Shown: positions 27,278-36,875, numbered from the stretch's first letter. The stretch: DNA of 64,000 bases from Halovivax asiaticus JCM 14624 (GCF_000337515.1 NZ_AOIQ01000021.1:396304-460303), one strand, 5' to 3'. Numbers and translations: made by a program. The notes: generated by a model not told the origin, from the letters alone.

Positions 27278-27763
27278 ATGACGAGTAAGAAAAAGCGCCA
27301 GCGCGGATCGCGAACCCACAGCGGCGGGACGCACAAGAACCGCCGTGGAGCCGGCCATCGAGGCGGCCGCGGCCGCGCCGGGCGGAGCAAACACGAGTTC
27401 CACAACTACGAACCGAAGCACAAACACGGCTTCAAGCGCCCGCAGGACGCGCAGCCGACGGTCGAAGAGGTAGACGTCCGTACGCTGGACGAGGACCTCC
27501 CGCTGCTCGTTGCCGACGGCGTGGCCGAGGAGACCGACGATGGGTACGCGATCGATGCCCGCGACGTCGCCGACGACGGAGACGACGTCGACCTCGTGAA
27601 GGTTCTCGGCTCCGGTCAGGTCCACGACGCGCTCTCCGTGACCGCCGACGCGTTCACCGACGGCGCACGTGAGAAACTCGAAGCCGCTGGTGGCGCCGCC
27701 GTCCTCACCGAGCGTGGCGAGGCGCGAGCCGCCGAAACCGACGACGAGGAGACAGAGGACTAA
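27278..27763 (+). CDS. rpl15p: 50S ribosomal protein L15 (uL15)
   Basis: The 161-residue protein starts with a basic Gly-rich tail (KKKRQRGSRTHSGGTHKNRR) that threads into rRNA and has an acidic C-terminal globular part with VDLVKVLGSGQV. It immediately precedes secY, as in other archaea. Confidence 0.97.
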   Translation: MTSKKKRQRGSRTHSGGTHKNRRGAGHRGGRGRAGRSKHEFHNYEPKHKHGFKRPQDAQPTVEEVDVRTLDEDLPLLVADGVAEETDDGYAIDARDVADDGDDVDLVKVLGSGQVHDALSVTADAFTDGAREKLEAAGGAAVLTERGEARAAETDDEETED

Positions 27764-27766
27764 TAC

Positions 27767-29227
27767 ATGGGCTGGAAGGAAGCCGCAGAACCCGTACTCG
27801 CGCGGATGCCCACGGTCCGCAGACCGGAGGGACACGTTCCCTTCAAGCGAAAACTCATGTGGACCGGGGCGATCCTGGTACTGTACTTCTTCCTGACGAA
27901 CATCTCCCTTCTCGGGTTAGGTCAGGGCGGAGAGGACCTCTTCGGTGAGTTCCGGGCGATCCTGGCCGGGCAGCAGGGCTCGGTTCTGCAGGTCGGGATC
28001 GGTCCGATCGTCACGGCGAGCATCGTCTTACAGCTGCTCGGCGGGGCGAACCTGCTCGGACTTGACACCGACGATCCGCGCGATCAGGTCCTCTATCAGG
28101 GGCTGCAGAAGCTACTCGTCGTCCTCATGACGGCGCTGACCGCGGCACCGATGGTACTGGCCGGGGGCGGCTTCCTTCCGACGGCCTCCCAGCTCACGCT
28201 GGGGAGTCTCACGCTCGGTCCGACGGGCGTGAAACTGATCATGTTCGCCCAGATCTTCGTCGGGGGGATCCTCATCCTCTACATGGACGAAGTCGTAAGC
28301 AAGTGGGGTGTCGGCAGCGGTGTCGGCCTCTTCATCATCGCCGGGGTGAGCCAGATGCTCGTCGGTGGCTTCTTCGCATTCGAACGGGGAGCCGGGTTCT
28401 TCTACAACTGGTTCCTCATCTTGACCGGTGACATCCAGATCGACTCGCTCATCGGCGGGAACGGGCTCTATCAGCTGCTCGTCTCGGAGGGGAAGATCGT
28501 CGCCCTGTTGACGACGCTCCTGATCTTCCTGATCGTCGTCTACACGGAGTCGGTCCGCGTCGAGATTCCGCTCAGTCACTCGCGTGTGAAGGGCGCCCGG
28601 GGACGATTCCCGGTCAAGCTTATCTACGCGAGCGTCCTGCCGATGATCCTCGTTCGAGCGGTCCAGGCGAACGTCCAGTTCATGGGTCAGATCCTGAACC
28701 AGCAATGGAGTGGCATGCCGGCGTTCCTCGGCACCTACACCAGCGGGGAACCTGTGAGTGGGTTCTTCTACTACACCGCACCCATTTACTCCCCGCAGGA
28801 CTGGATGTGGTGGACCGGTGTCACCCAGGAGACGTGGCAGGTACTCCTGCGGATCGGGGTCGACCTCACGTTCATGGTGGTCGGTGGCGCCATCTTCGCC
28901 ATCTTCTGGGTCGAGACGACCGACATGGGGCCGGAGTCGACGGCCAAACAGATCCAGAACTCCGGGATGCAGATCCCCGGCTTCCGCCAGAACGTCGGCG
29001 TCGTCGAGAAGGTCATGGAGCGGTACATTCCGCAGGTGACCGTCATCGGCGGTGCGCTCGTCGGCTTGCTGGCCGTCTGGGCGAATATGCTCGGGACTAT
29101 CGGTGGCGTTTCCGGGACCGGTCTCCTGCTGGCCGTCTCCATCACCTACAAACTCTACGAGGAGATCGCCGAAGAGCAGATGATGGAGATGCACCCGATG
29201 ATGCGCCAGATGTTCGGCAGCGAGTAA
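27767..29227 (+). CDS. secY: Protein translocase subunit SecY
   Basis: The 486-residue membrane protein has about ten membrane segments. It has the plug region after the first segment and the VYTESVRVEIPLSHSRVKGARGRFPVKLIYASVLPMILV region characteristic of archaeal SecY. It forms the protein-conducting channel with SecE and SecG/Sec61beta. As the last gene of the ribosomal operon, it starts 3 bases after L15. Confidence 0.98.
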   Translation: MGWKEAAEPVLARMPTVRRPEGHVPFKRKLMWTGAILVLYFFLTNISLLGLGQGGEDLFGEFRAILAGQQGSVLQVGIGPIVTASIVLQLLGGANLLGLDTDDPRDQVLYQGLQKLLVVLMTALTAAPMVLAGGGFLPTASQLTLGSLTLGPTGVKLIMFAQIFVGGILILYMDEVVSKWGVGSGVGLFIIAGVSQMLVGGFFAFERGAGFFYNWFLILTGDIQIDSLIGGNGLYQLLVSEGKIVALLTTLLIFLIVVYTESVRVEIPLSHSRVKGARGRFPVKLIYASVLPMILVRAVQANVQFMGQILNQQWSGMPAFLGTYTSGEPVSGFFYYTAPIYSPQDWMWWTGVTQETWQVLLRIGVDLTFMVVGGAIFAIFWVETTDMGPESTAKQIQNSGMQIPGFRQNVGVVEKVMERYIPQVTVIGGALVGLLAVWANMLGTIGGVSGTGLLLAVSITYKLYEEIAEEQMMEMHPMMRQMFGSE

Positions 29228-29264
29228 CCGATCATCTACGTTTCGCCCGCGATCGGCTATTCGG

Positions 29265-29295
29265 ACCGCTTTTGCTCCGGTCGGCTTTTCACGGA
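29265..29295 (+). terminator. Possible terminator after secY
   Basis: Two short T-runs, gcttttgc and gcttttca, lie about 40-65 bases after the secY stop and in front of a convergent gene. They are weak but resemble the T-rich terminators of haloarchaea. Confidence 0.3.
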
Positions 29296-29333
29296 GTGGT
29301 TTCCCCGCGATCGGCGACCGACGGGCACACGTT

Positions 29334-29741
29334 TCAACCTCCGTCTCCGCCGTACCCGTCGCGAGGTTGCCAGAGCCCGCACCAGTCGACGGATCTGACC
29401 TCGCCAGCGACGACGGCACAGGCGCCGATCCCGTCACCCGATTTATCGTCGATGTAGAACGTACAGTTTCCACAGAGCATGCCTTCCTGCGGACCGCACG
29501 CGTAGCCAGCCTCTGTCTTCGACGCGAGGTTTGCTTCGGCCTGTCGTTCGACTCCGTCGATACTCAGAGCTGTCGCCTCTTCCTCGGGGACGCTGTCGTC
29601 GAGTTGTTCGAGGCAGTCGTTGGGTTCTTCGACCGCGATCGGCCCGCTCGTGGGTGTGTTGATGCACCCGGCCGAGAGGGCCAGCGAGCCACCGGCGGCG
29701 AGCATGAGTATCCGTCGGCGAGTCGACCTCCGTGAATCCAT
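29334..29741 (-). CDS. High-potential iron-sulfur lipoprotein (HiPIP)
   Basis: Starting at M 29741 gives 135 residues. A twin-arginine run RRSTRRR and a hydrophobic segment end in a lipobox ALSAGC (C26), so the protein is probably Tat-exported and lipid-anchored. Four cysteines at about 90, 93, 108 and 121 have the C-x2-C-x14-C-x12-C spacing of HiPIPs, which bind one [4Fe-4S] cluster at high potential and carry electrons to terminal oxidases or reductases. A TATA box 27 bases upstream supports this start. The oxidase genes begin 1.7 kb away. Confidence 0.88.
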   Translation of the reverse strand: MDSRRSTRRRILMLAAGGSLALSAGCINTPTSGPIAVEEPNDCLEQLDDSVPEEEATALSIDGVERQAEANLASKTEAGYACGPQEGMLCGNCTFYIDDKSGDGIGACAVVAGEVRSVDWCGLWQPRDGYGGDGG

Positions 29742-29763
29742 AGCCCGTCGTACACCGCTCGGC

Positions 29764-29772
29764 GTTATAATG
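29764..29772 (-). promoter_or_regulatory. Predicted TATA box of the HiPIP gene
   Basis: On the minus strand the sequence reads CATTATAACG about 27 bases before the start codon, implying a leaderless transcript. Confidence 0.5.
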
Positions 29773-29968
29773 CCCATCCGAGCCAGCGCGTGGCGTGACC
29801 GAACGTACGCATTCGGTACCGAACCGGTCGGTGAACGTGAATACGGGTTATTTGTCAATCGTTGTGGAAGGGGCCCGTGAGAATCAATGACGGACCCAGC
29901 CCACCCTGTCGAGCTGGCTTGGCTTACCGGGACTTGCACGGGTACGACCGACGCGGGGGTGAAACCCA

Positions 29969-31288
29969 ATGAGTGATTCGGCGGATGATTCGTTCCACCC
30001 GCTCGGCCCCGAGTGGGAAGCCGACCTCGAGGCGGCACTGGAGGAGACCGAATACGATACCGAACTCGGGCTTGCCATGGCCGAAGACGCCATGGCCGTC
30101 ACGGCCGGTGAACTTTCCGAGGAAACCTTCCACGATCGGTATCACGAGGCCGTGTTGTCGGAATTCGGCCAAGATGACCGACCGACTGCCGAGGCAGCGG
30201 AGCAAGCCGCACAGTCGCGGGTCGAATCGCTCACCGACCTCGACGGTGACGTCGATCGCCGGGCAGTGCTCGCGACACTCGGCGCGGCGGGAGCCGCCCT
30301 TGGACTGGGCGGTGCTGTCGACGACGATCGAACCGAATCGACCGCTGCCCAGGTCGACGAGGGAACGGAGACCGGCGTCCAGTGGGGGATGGCGATCGAC
30401 CTGGAGATCTGTGACGGTTGTCTTGCCTGCATGCAGGCCTGTCAGCAGGAACATCGCTGGAATCCGGGTATGAACTGGATGTACGTGATGGACTGGGAGT
30501 CGCCCGAAGAAGATCTCAACACGGGCCGAGGCCGTCTCGTCCGGCCCTGTCAGCACTGTACCGATGCGCCCTGCGAGAAGGTCTGCCCGACGACGGCACG
30601 ACACACACGGGGCTCGGACGGGCTCGTCCTGACGGATTACGACGTCTGCATCGGGTGTCGGTACTGTCAGGTGGCCTGTCCGTACGGCGTCAACTACTTC
30701 CAGTGGGACGAACCGAACGTTCCGCTCAGTGAGATCGAGCAGAATCACTACTACGATGCCCGTGGCCGACCGGTCTCGAGCCGGGCTCCACGCGGTGTGA
30801 TGAGCAAGTGTACGTTCTGTCCGACGCGCCAGGACGGTTCACGAGGTCAGGAGGCAATCGGGACGACCGCATGCGAGGACGCGTGTCCACCGGGGGCGAT
30901 CCAATTCGGCGATATGAACGACGAGGAGAGCGAACCGCAGCAGTATCTCTCTGACGTTCCGTTGGCCCGACTCCAGGAAGGCGACCCCGAGGACGAGGAA
31001 CTGCAGACAGCCGTCGCCATCCTCACCGGAGAAGCGGACCCGGCAGAGACGACGGACGAGGGACTGACCGAGGAGGAAGCCAGAGAACTCGTCGACGCCG
31101 CAGCCGGCGAGAGCGCCTCGACCTTCCAGCTCCTCGCCGACGTCGGCACCGACCCGAACGTCATCTACGTCGGGAACGAGCCAGGACCGCACGCAGAACA
31201 GGTACCGGGCCCGATCAGCTACGAAGAAGCTGGCCTCCTCGACAACCACATGGATCGACTCGAGGAAGGCACGGTCAGGTTCGAATAG
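29969..31288 (+). CDS. Four-cluster ferredoxin-type electron transfer subunit (DmsB/NarH/HybA-like)
   Basis: The 439-residue protein has an acidic helical N-terminal domain (1-95). A twin-arginine start of a hydrophobic stretch, DRRAVLATLGAAGAALGLGG, lies at about residues 96-115. The ferredoxin-like electron-transfer domain follows, with four cysteine clusters: C148-x2-C-x2-C-x3-C, CQHCTDAPCEKVC, CIGCRYCQVAC and CTFC...CEDAC. This matches the beta subunit of molybdopterin oxidoreductases such as DmsB. There is no catalytic or membrane subunit beside it. The Tat-like segment is internal rather than N-terminal, seen in haloarchaeal members with a 4Fe-4S ferredoxin N-terminal domain. Its acidic C-terminal 100 residues are extra. 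Confidence 0.85.
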   Translation: MSDSADDSFHPLGPEWEADLEAALEETEYDTELGLAMAEDAMAVTAGELSEETFHDRYHEAVLSEFGQDDRPTAEAAEQAAQSRVESLTDLDGDVDRRAVLATLGAAGAALGLGGAVDDDRTESTAAQVDEGTETGVQWGMAIDLEICDGCLACMQACQQEHRWNPGMNWMYVMDWESPEEDLNTGRGRLVRPCQHCTDAPCEKVCPTTARHTRGSDGLVLTDYDVCIGCRYCQVACPYGVNYFQWDEPNVPLSEIEQNHYYDARGRPVSSRAPRGVMSKCTFCPTRQDGSRGQEAIGTTACEDACPPGAIQFGDMNDEESEPQQYLSDVPLARLQEGDPEDEELQTAVAILTGEADPAETTDEGLTEEEARELVDAAAGESASTFQLLADVGTDPNVIYVGNEPGPHAEQVPGPISYEEAGLLDNHMDRLEEGTVRFE

Positions 31289-31407
31289 GTGGCGAGTTGG
31301 GCCACCATCGAACTGACGCGGTCTCACCGAACGTCAATTGAATTCACCGCAGTAGAACAGCCGTCCGCGTTGGGCTAACTTACCGAAGTGGGCGAACGTC
31401 CGTGAAA

Positions 31408-31758
31408 TTAGGCGCCCTGGATCGAGTACCCAGCCGCGGCGACGAGCAGGAGTACCATGAACAGCGACGTCAACATCATGTACGTGATCGATCGCGGCTC
31501 CTCGATGAGGTGCTGGAAATAGCCGGCGATGAGAAGTATCTTGACCGTAGCAAGCACGAGGATAATTCCGATAAACGCCGTATTACCGAGGCCGAGCCCG
31601 TGAAACCCAACCTTTGCCGTCGCCAGCACCATCAACAGTATGTAAACGACCGTGTAGGTCCTGATGCTACTCATTATGACGTACTCGGTGTGGGCGTCAC
31701 TTATAGCTTCCTCATGCGTGTCGTCGCCGGTAGCTCCCGTCTGCGGGTTTTCCGGCAT
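31408..31758 (-). CDS. Cytochrome c oxidase subunit IV-type small membrane protein
   Basis: The 116-residue protein has an acidic N-terminus and three membrane segments (about 33-53, 57-77 and 90-112). The motif VKILLIAGYFQHL near residues 71-84 is characteristic of CoxD/subunit IV (PF03626). It lies just downstream of the fused subunit I/III gene on the same strand. An internal ATG at 31674 is an alternative start. Confidence 0.88.
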   Translation of the reverse strand: MPENPQTGATGDDTHEEAISDAHTEYVIMSSIRTYTVVYILLMVLATAKVGFHGLGLGNTAFIGIILVLATVKILLIAGYFQHLIEEPRSITYMMLTSLFMVLLLVAAAGYSIQGA

Positions 31759-31887
31759 CGCTCGCCCGTGACTTTCACGATCGGTTGGGTTCGTGAGACT
31801 ACTGGTGAGGTGTGAAATTCAGCGCGGCGATGATCGATGAAGGAGTCGGGTTTCGAGCGAACAATTCGTGTGGGTGTCTTCCGCCGT

Positions 31888-34581
31888 CTACATCAGGTAG
31901 AACAGCGGGAAGAGGATGACCCAGACGATGTCGACGAAGTGCCAGTAGAGGCCGAAGTACTCCAGGTGGCGGTTATCACCCAGGTAGGCATCGATCGTGT
32001 AGACACGGTAGAGCATGAAGATCCCGATCAGGAGCCCCATGATCACGTGCAGCGCGTGGAGGCCGGTGGTGACGTAGTACATGGAATACTCGATGCCGCT
32101 GAACCAGTAGTCCCCGTGTGAGAACTTCTCGGCCCACTCCCAGCTCTTGATGCCGAGGAAGCCAAGTCCGAGGACGATGGTCGCACCGAGCGTCGCCAGC
32201 ACGCCCTTCTTGTTCGAGCGTTCGGCCATCACGAGCGCGAGGATGACCGTGAAGCTCGAGGTGAGCAGAATGTACGTGTTGAGCAGACCGGGCCAGGCAG
32301 CGCTCGGGATCGTGTGGAACGTCTCCCAGCCGGACCACAGGCGCATAAAGATGTACGCGCCGATAGCCGCGCCGAAGACGATCACGTCGGACGCCAGGAA
32401 CACCCAGACGCCGAACTTCGTGGTGTCGATTCCTTCGAACGGCCAGCGCTCGGCGATGTTCATCGTCGGTCCGGTGAAGTCCTCGGTCCCCAGCTTGAAC
32501 AGCGACACCAGCAGGAGGCCGAGCCCGCCGAGGAACGCGGCGATGTAGTTCGGTCGGATGGAGCCGGAATCGGCGATCCGACCGACCGACGCCTGATCGG
32601 AGACGGCTTCCTGACCGAGATGGTTCGTCATCTCTGTGCTGAACAGCTCGATGATCACGTCGGTCATACCCGAGAGCCCGGCGAACATGATGAACGTGCT
32701 GAGCCCGAGCATGAACGGCCAGATACTCGCGTGATCGATGTGCGCCTCTTCGTGAGTGGTCGCCGCTTCGTCGGCGCTATCGGCGTCGATCGTCGCGTCG
32801 GTGACGGCGCCGCCGTCGGTTGCGACCGGTTGATCGGTCACCTTGTCGGTGACTTCGTCGTTGATGACTGTGCCGCCGTCCGTCATGATGATCGGATCGT
32901 CATCGTCGTCGGTTTCCGTGTCGTCCACGGTCGTTCCGCCGTCAGTCGCGACTGCTGGATCGTCCGCCTCTCCGCCGTCGGTTGCGGTCTCCGCAGAGTC
33001 GTCGACGAACTCGAGTTTACCGGACCGGTAGGTCGGTCGACCGGGCCAGTTGTCGAGCGGTGGCGGCGATGGAATCGCCCATTCGGCCGTGCGGGAGAAT
33101 TTCCACGGGTTGTCGGGCGCCTTTGGCCCGTAGAGTAGGCTCCAGGCGAAGTTCCCGAACATGATCAGGAACGAGAATCCGAAGAAGTACGCTCCCACGG
33201 TCGCGAGCTGGTGCCAGATCAGGTCGCCAGCCTGGTAGTGGAAGACGCGTCGGGGCGTCTCCCAGGTGAGGAACATCGGGAAGTAAAGCAGGTTGAACCC
33301 GATGAAGTAGGCGGCGAAGTGAACCTTTCCGGCGAACTCGTGGTACATCTTCCCTGTGATTTTCGGCCACCAGTAGTACAGCCCTCCGACGAGGGCGGTG
33401 ACACCGGAGACCATCACGTAGTGGAAGTGCGCGACGACCCAGTACGTACCACGGAACTCGTAATCGAGCACGACGGCACCCAGGAAGACTCCGGTGATCC
33501 CGCCCAGGATGAACAGGACGAGGGCACCGAGGCTGAAGAGGAACGGCGTCGTAAAGCGGACGCGCCCCTTGACCATCGTGTAGATCAGCGCGAAGACCAT
33601 CAGGTCGAACGGTAACGAGATCCCGATGGTCGTTGCCATATAGAGCGTCTTGATCTCCAGGTTGATCGTCGTGAGGAACATGTGGTGCATCCAGACCAGG
33701 AAGGACTGGACGGCCACGAGGACCATCGCGATGATGACCCACTTGCGGCCCACGAGGCGTCGACCCGTGAAGGTCTGGAACGTCTCGAACATGAGCCCCA
33801 GCGCGGGGAAGAAGACGATGTAGACCTCCGGGTGGCCGAAGAACCAGAAGAGGTGGCCCCACAACAGGGACGATCCCTGGTCCGTCGCGAAGTACTGCGT
33901 CAGGAAGACGCGGTCGATCGAGAGGAGCAACAGCGCCGCGAGCAACGCTGCGAACGCAAAGAGCATCATCCAGACGGTGAGGAGCCACGACCAGGTGAAC
34001 AACGGCATGTTCCAGAGGCCGAGTCCCTCAGCTCGCATGCGGTGGATGGTGGTCATGAAGTTGACCGTCCCGAACGTGATCGACATGACGAACATCATCA
34101 GTGCGATGATCGTCATGTTCGATCCTGCGGTCGCTTCCATCGCGAGCGTGTAGGTGGGCACGTTGAGCGGTGCGTACATCGTCCACCCACCGCCGAACGA
34201 GCCGCCCTGGAAGAACGCGAGCATGAAGAGGATGCCCGAGAACAGGTAGAACCAGTAACTCAGGGCGTTTAGCCGGGGGAACGCGAGGTCGTCGGCGCCG
34301 ATCTGTAGCGGAACGACGTAGTTCGCGAACCCGGTTGCGAACGGCGAGAGGAACCAGAAGACCATGATGAGTCCGTGTGAGGTCACCGACTGGTTGAACT
34401 CGGAACCGCTCAGTAGCCCCGTTCCACCGGCCTCCCAGAGGTGTGCCCGGAAGACGAGGGCGAAGATCCCGCCCAGCAGTAGGAAGAACATCGCGGTGAC
34501 GAGGTACATGACTCCAACGTCCTTGTGGTTGGTCGTCACCAGCCACCGTTTCAGCGAGCGCCGTGGTGGAAGCTCACTCAT
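31888..34581 (-). CDS. Cytochrome c oxidase fused subunits I and III
   Basis: The 897-residue protein joins subunit I (about 1-520) and subunit III (about 620-897). Subunit I shows all ligands: heme a His in SHGLIMVF, CuB His plus the crosslinked Tyr in GHPEVY, the CuB pair in WMHHMF, and the heme a3/a pair in AHFHYVM. These, with the HPEVY tyrosine, indicate an A-type proton-pumping oxidase. The linker (encoded by about 32740-33010) is an acidic tract with four A/M/V-TDGG repeats. Subunit III has seven membrane segments including the E-x2-H-x2-DI-like FVDIVW end. It follows the subunit II gene with a one-base overlap. Confidence 0.95.
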   Translation of the reverse strand: MSELPPRRSLKRWLVTTNHKDVGVMYLVTAMFFLLLGGIFALVFRAHLWEAGGTGLLSGSEFNQSVTSHGLIMVFWFLSPFATGFANYVVPLQIGADDLAFPRLNALSYWFYLFSGILFMLAFFQGGSFGGGWTMYAPLNVPTYTLAMEATAGSNMTIIALMMFVMSITFGTVNFMTTIHRMRAEGLGLWNMPLFTWSWLLTVWMMLFAFAALLAALLLLSIDRVFLTQYFATDQGSSLLWGHLFWFFGHPEVYIVFFPALGLMFETFQTFTGRRLVGRKWVIIAMVLVAVQSFLVWMHHMFLTTINLEIKTLYMATTIGISLPFDLMVFALIYTMVKGRVRFTTPFLFSLGALVLFILGGITGVFLGAVVLDYEFRGTYWVVAHFHYVMVSGVTALVGGLYYWWPKITGKMYHEFAGKVHFAAYFIGFNLLYFPMFLTWETPRRVFHYQAGDLIWHQLATVGAYFFGFSFLIMFGNFAWSLLYGPKAPDNPWKFSRTAEWAIPSPPPLDNWPGRPTYRSGKLEFVDDSAETATDGGEADDPAVATDGGTTVDDTETDDDDDPIIMTDGGTVINDEVTDKVTDQPVATDGGAVTDATIDADSADEAATTHEEAHIDHASIWPFMLGLSTFIMFAGLSGMTDVIIELFSTEMTNHLGQEAVSDQASVGRIADSGSIRPNYIAAFLGGLGLLLVSLFKLGTEDFTGPTMNIAERWPFEGIDTTKFGVWVFLASDVIVFGAAIGAYIFMRLWSGWETFHTIPSAAWPGLLNTYILLTSSFTVILALVMAERSNKKGVLATLGATIVLGLGFLGIKSWEWAEKFSHGDYWFSGIEYSMYYVTTGLHALHVIMGLLIGIFMLYRVYTIDAYLGDNRHLEYFGLYWHFVDIVWVILFPLFYLM

Positions 34582-35546
34582 CAGTTCTCACCTCCGGACT
34601 CGTTGGTCTGTTCGTTATCGTTGGACGTTCCCTCGTCGGGACTGTCTGTACCTTGATCATTACTGTCTCCACTGCCATCGTCACTGCTGTTTCCGCTGTC
34701 GCTCTCACTGCTGTCCGACTCTTGGGAAGCTATGTGGGACTCGAACTCTTCGGGCGTCGAATCGACCGAGAGCTCCCCTGACTGAATTGCGTCGAAGAGC
34801 GTTCCCGACGCCTCTGCATCCATGGCAGCGGCGAAGAGTTCCTCGTTGACGACGATGAGATCGTGGTTCATACTGCTGTGGCGATAGCCACAGAGTTCGT
34901 AGCACTGAACGCCAGTGTCGTATACGCCTGTCTCGTCGGCCTCGAACCAGGTGGTGGCGTGCTCGCCCGGTATTGCGTCTGCTTTCACGCGGAATTCGGA
35001 AATTCCGAACGTATGCCAGACGTCACGGGAGCTGACGTTTGCTGCCACCGGGGTGTCGGCCGGAATAACGAGCTTCATACTGGTCTCCACCCCCGTGTTA
35101 TTCTGGTACGAGTACGCGTAATCGAAACCGAACGCCCACGCAGTGACTTCCAGATCGAGGTATTCATCCACCTCTTCTTCGTTCTGGACCTGAATGTCAC
35201 CGCCCTGCCCGATACCGCCAGGGCCGTCCTCGACGTACAGCAGCATGCCGTACGTCCAGACAATCAGCGAAATGACGATGATCGCCGAGAGGATGAACGA
35301 CATGAAGAGTTTCTTTCCGCCCGTTCCACCGACCGGTAGCTCCCCGACTTCGGGTCGACTATCCGCTTTGGGATCGACCGTGGTTTCGTCGTCGCGGTAG
35401 ATGTACGCGTTGTACATGATGTACAGCACGACGACGATACCAACGAGCGTGCCGAGTCCCATGAAGACCTGGAAGATTAACTCGAACACGTCCCCGCGGG
35501 TCATGTCCGCTGTCGGAGTTAGTAGTGCGTGATAGATCGTATTCAC
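34581..35546 (-). CDS. coxB: Cytochrome c oxidase subunit II
   Basis: The 321-residue protein has two N-terminal membrane helices (about 22-46 and 83-106) and a CuA cupredoxin domain. CuA ligands are visible: His in WHTFGISEF near residue 182, and C-Y-E-L-C-G-Y-R-H-S-S-M near 223-234. It accepts electrons from a donor such as halocyanin or HiPIP. GTG 35546 is chosen because a TATA-like gataagtag about 40 bases upstream suits it; ATG 35504 is the alternative. The last 50 residues are a Ser/Asp/Asn/Gly tail of low complexity facing outside. Confidence 0.93.
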   Translation of the reverse strand: MNTIYHALLTPTADMTRGDVFELIFQVFMGLGTLVGIVVVLYIMYNAYIYRDDETTVDPKADSRPEVGELPVGGTGGKKLFMSFILSAIIVISLIVWTYGMLLYVEDGPGGIGQGGDIQVQNEEEVDEYLDLEVTAWAFGFDYAYSYQNNTGVETSMKLVIPADTPVAANVSSRDVWHTFGISEFRVKADAIPGEHATTWFEADETGVYDTGVQCYELCGYRHSSMNHDLIVVNEELFAAAMDAEASGTLFDAIQSGELSVDSTPEEFESHIASQESDSSESDSGNSSDDGSGDSNDQGTDSPDEGTSNDNEQTNESGGEN

Positions 35547-35723
35547 CTCTGTTTGACCGTTGTGCGACGATGGCGTGCGTATCTACTTATCTATTGGGAC
35601 TTCGCTCTGCGGCCCGCGAAATGGAGGGCCCTTACGACCATGCCATCGTATCTCACGAAAACAGGATCGGGATGACCTTGATTCTATCGTTTTCGGAGCT
35701 GGTGGGAGTTCCCGGTACTTCTC

Positions 35724-36122
35724 TCAGACGGAACTCACCCACAGTCTGTATGACGCTGGGAGCCCGAACACGTCGGTGAAGAGTTCGTCGACGAACCGTG
35801 TCCGTCGGTCTAGCTCACCTGGTGTTTCGATTACCACGTGAACTCCGCCGGCTTCTTCCGGCCGAAGTAACTCCGCAATCTGGTACCGGGGATACGATTC
35901 GAGGAGTGTCTTTGCTCGGTCGAGTTCCGCCTCGGTACTGTCGAACGACGTTTCGTCGCCAGTGCATTGGACCCAGGGAATCCCGAGGTTCGATACGTCG
36001 TCGGTTGTGGACTCGTCCGCCTCGAACGTGCAAAACCCGCTCGATCGTTCTTGGTGGGCCCGAATGCCGTCCTCGATCAGTGCTCGCCGTTCGTCTCGCG
36101 CGGTTGCGTCGAACCGACTCAC
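35724..36122 (-). CDS. Conserved haloarchaeal protein of unknown function (132 aa)
   Basis: GTG 36122 gives 132 residues, [19 protein letters not shown] onward. An N-terminal helix is followed by [42 protein letters not shown] and a C-terminal [10 protein letters not shown] do not recognise a named family. A leaderless start is supported by the TATA-like cttaaag 26 bases upstream. It is divergent from adk with overlapping promoters. An ATG-initiated extension is not available without reading into adk. Confidence 0.6.
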   Translation of the reverse strand: MSRFDATARDERRALIEDGIRAHQERSSGFCTFEADESTTDDVSNLGIPWVQCTGDETSFDSTEAELDRAKTLLESYPRYQIAELLRPEEAGGVHVVIETPGELDRRTRFVDELFTDVFGLPASYRLWVSSV

Positions 36123-36143
36123 AGGCGCAGTTCGCGGTCCATT

Positions 36144-36159
36144 CTTTAAGCATTTATGC
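36144..36159. promoter_or_regulatory. Overlapping divergent promoters of adk and the 132-aa gene
   Basis: Within 16 bases, atttatgc (36152-36159) lies 22-29 bases before the adk ATG. CTTAAAG read on the minus strand (36144-36150) lies 22-28 bases before GTG 36122. Both genes would be leaderless, and the two initiation complexes could not occupy the site together. Confidence 0.5.
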
Positions 36160-36180
36160 GGGGCCGATGAACGCCTTCTC

Positions 36181-36834
36181 ATGACCGACCCACGAATTCT
36201 CATCATGGGCGCGCCGGGCGCCGGGAAAGGAACACAGAGCTCACGTATCGCCGAGACGTTCGATGTCGAACACGTGACGACGGGCGATGCCCTCCGCGCG
36301 AACAAAGACATGGACATCTCCGACCTCGGGCTCGAGTACGACACCCCGCGGGAGTACATGGACCAGGGCGACCTCGTCCCCGATGAAGTCGTCAACACGA
36401 TCGTCGAGACGGCGCTCATCGAAGCCGACGGATTCGTCCTCGATGGCTACCCCCGAAACATGGACCAGGCGCGAGAGCTCGCGGAGATGACCGACTTGGA
36501 CGTCGTCCTCGCCCTCGACGTGAGCGAGGACGAACTGGTCGATCGACTCACCGGCCGTCGTGTCTGTGAAGAGTGCGGGACGAACTTCCACGTCGACTTC
36601 GATCCGCCGGCAACCGACGGCGTCTGCGACGAGTGCGGTGGGGAACTCGTCCAGCGCGACGACGACACCGAGGAGACCGTCAAAGACCGCCTCCGTGTCT
36701 ACCACGCCAATACCGAACCGGTGATCGAGTTCTACGAGGAACAGGGACAGTTGGAGCGGATAGATGGTGAACTGACGCCTGACGAGGTCTGGGCCGACGT
36801 GAAAGCGACGATCGATCGAGAAGCGTCTTCCTGA
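36181..36834 (+). CDS. adk: Adenylate kinase with zinc lid
   Basis: The 217-residue protein has the P-loop G10-A-P-G-A-G-K-G-T, the [11 protein letters not shown] segment (about 88-97) and an R-R-V-C-E-E-C ... C-D-E-C lid with cysteines at about 129, 132, 149 and 152 that bind zinc. It interconverts AMP, ADP and ATP. ATG 36181 is the leaderless start. The usual archaeal link to the secY operon is broken here by the oxidase genes. Confidence 0.96.
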   Translation: MTDPRILIMGAPGAGKGTQSSRIAETFDVEHVTTGDALRANKDMDISDLGLEYDTPREYMDQGDLVPDEVVNTIVETALIEADGFVLDGYPRNMDQARELAEMTDLDVVLALDVSEDELVDRLTGRRVCEECGTNFHVDFDPPATDGVCDECGGELVQRDDDTEETVKDRLRVYHANTEPVIEFYEEQGQLERIDGELTPDEVWADVKATIDREASS

Positions 36835-36875
36835 TTCGAATAGCGGTTTACGGACATAGGGAGGGACGAATTCAC

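Noticed and set aside
29969..30330. Restarting the Fe-S protein at the internal Tat-like segment
   Set aside because: No start codon lies suitably before the RR segment, and the acidic N-terminal domain has good coding character.
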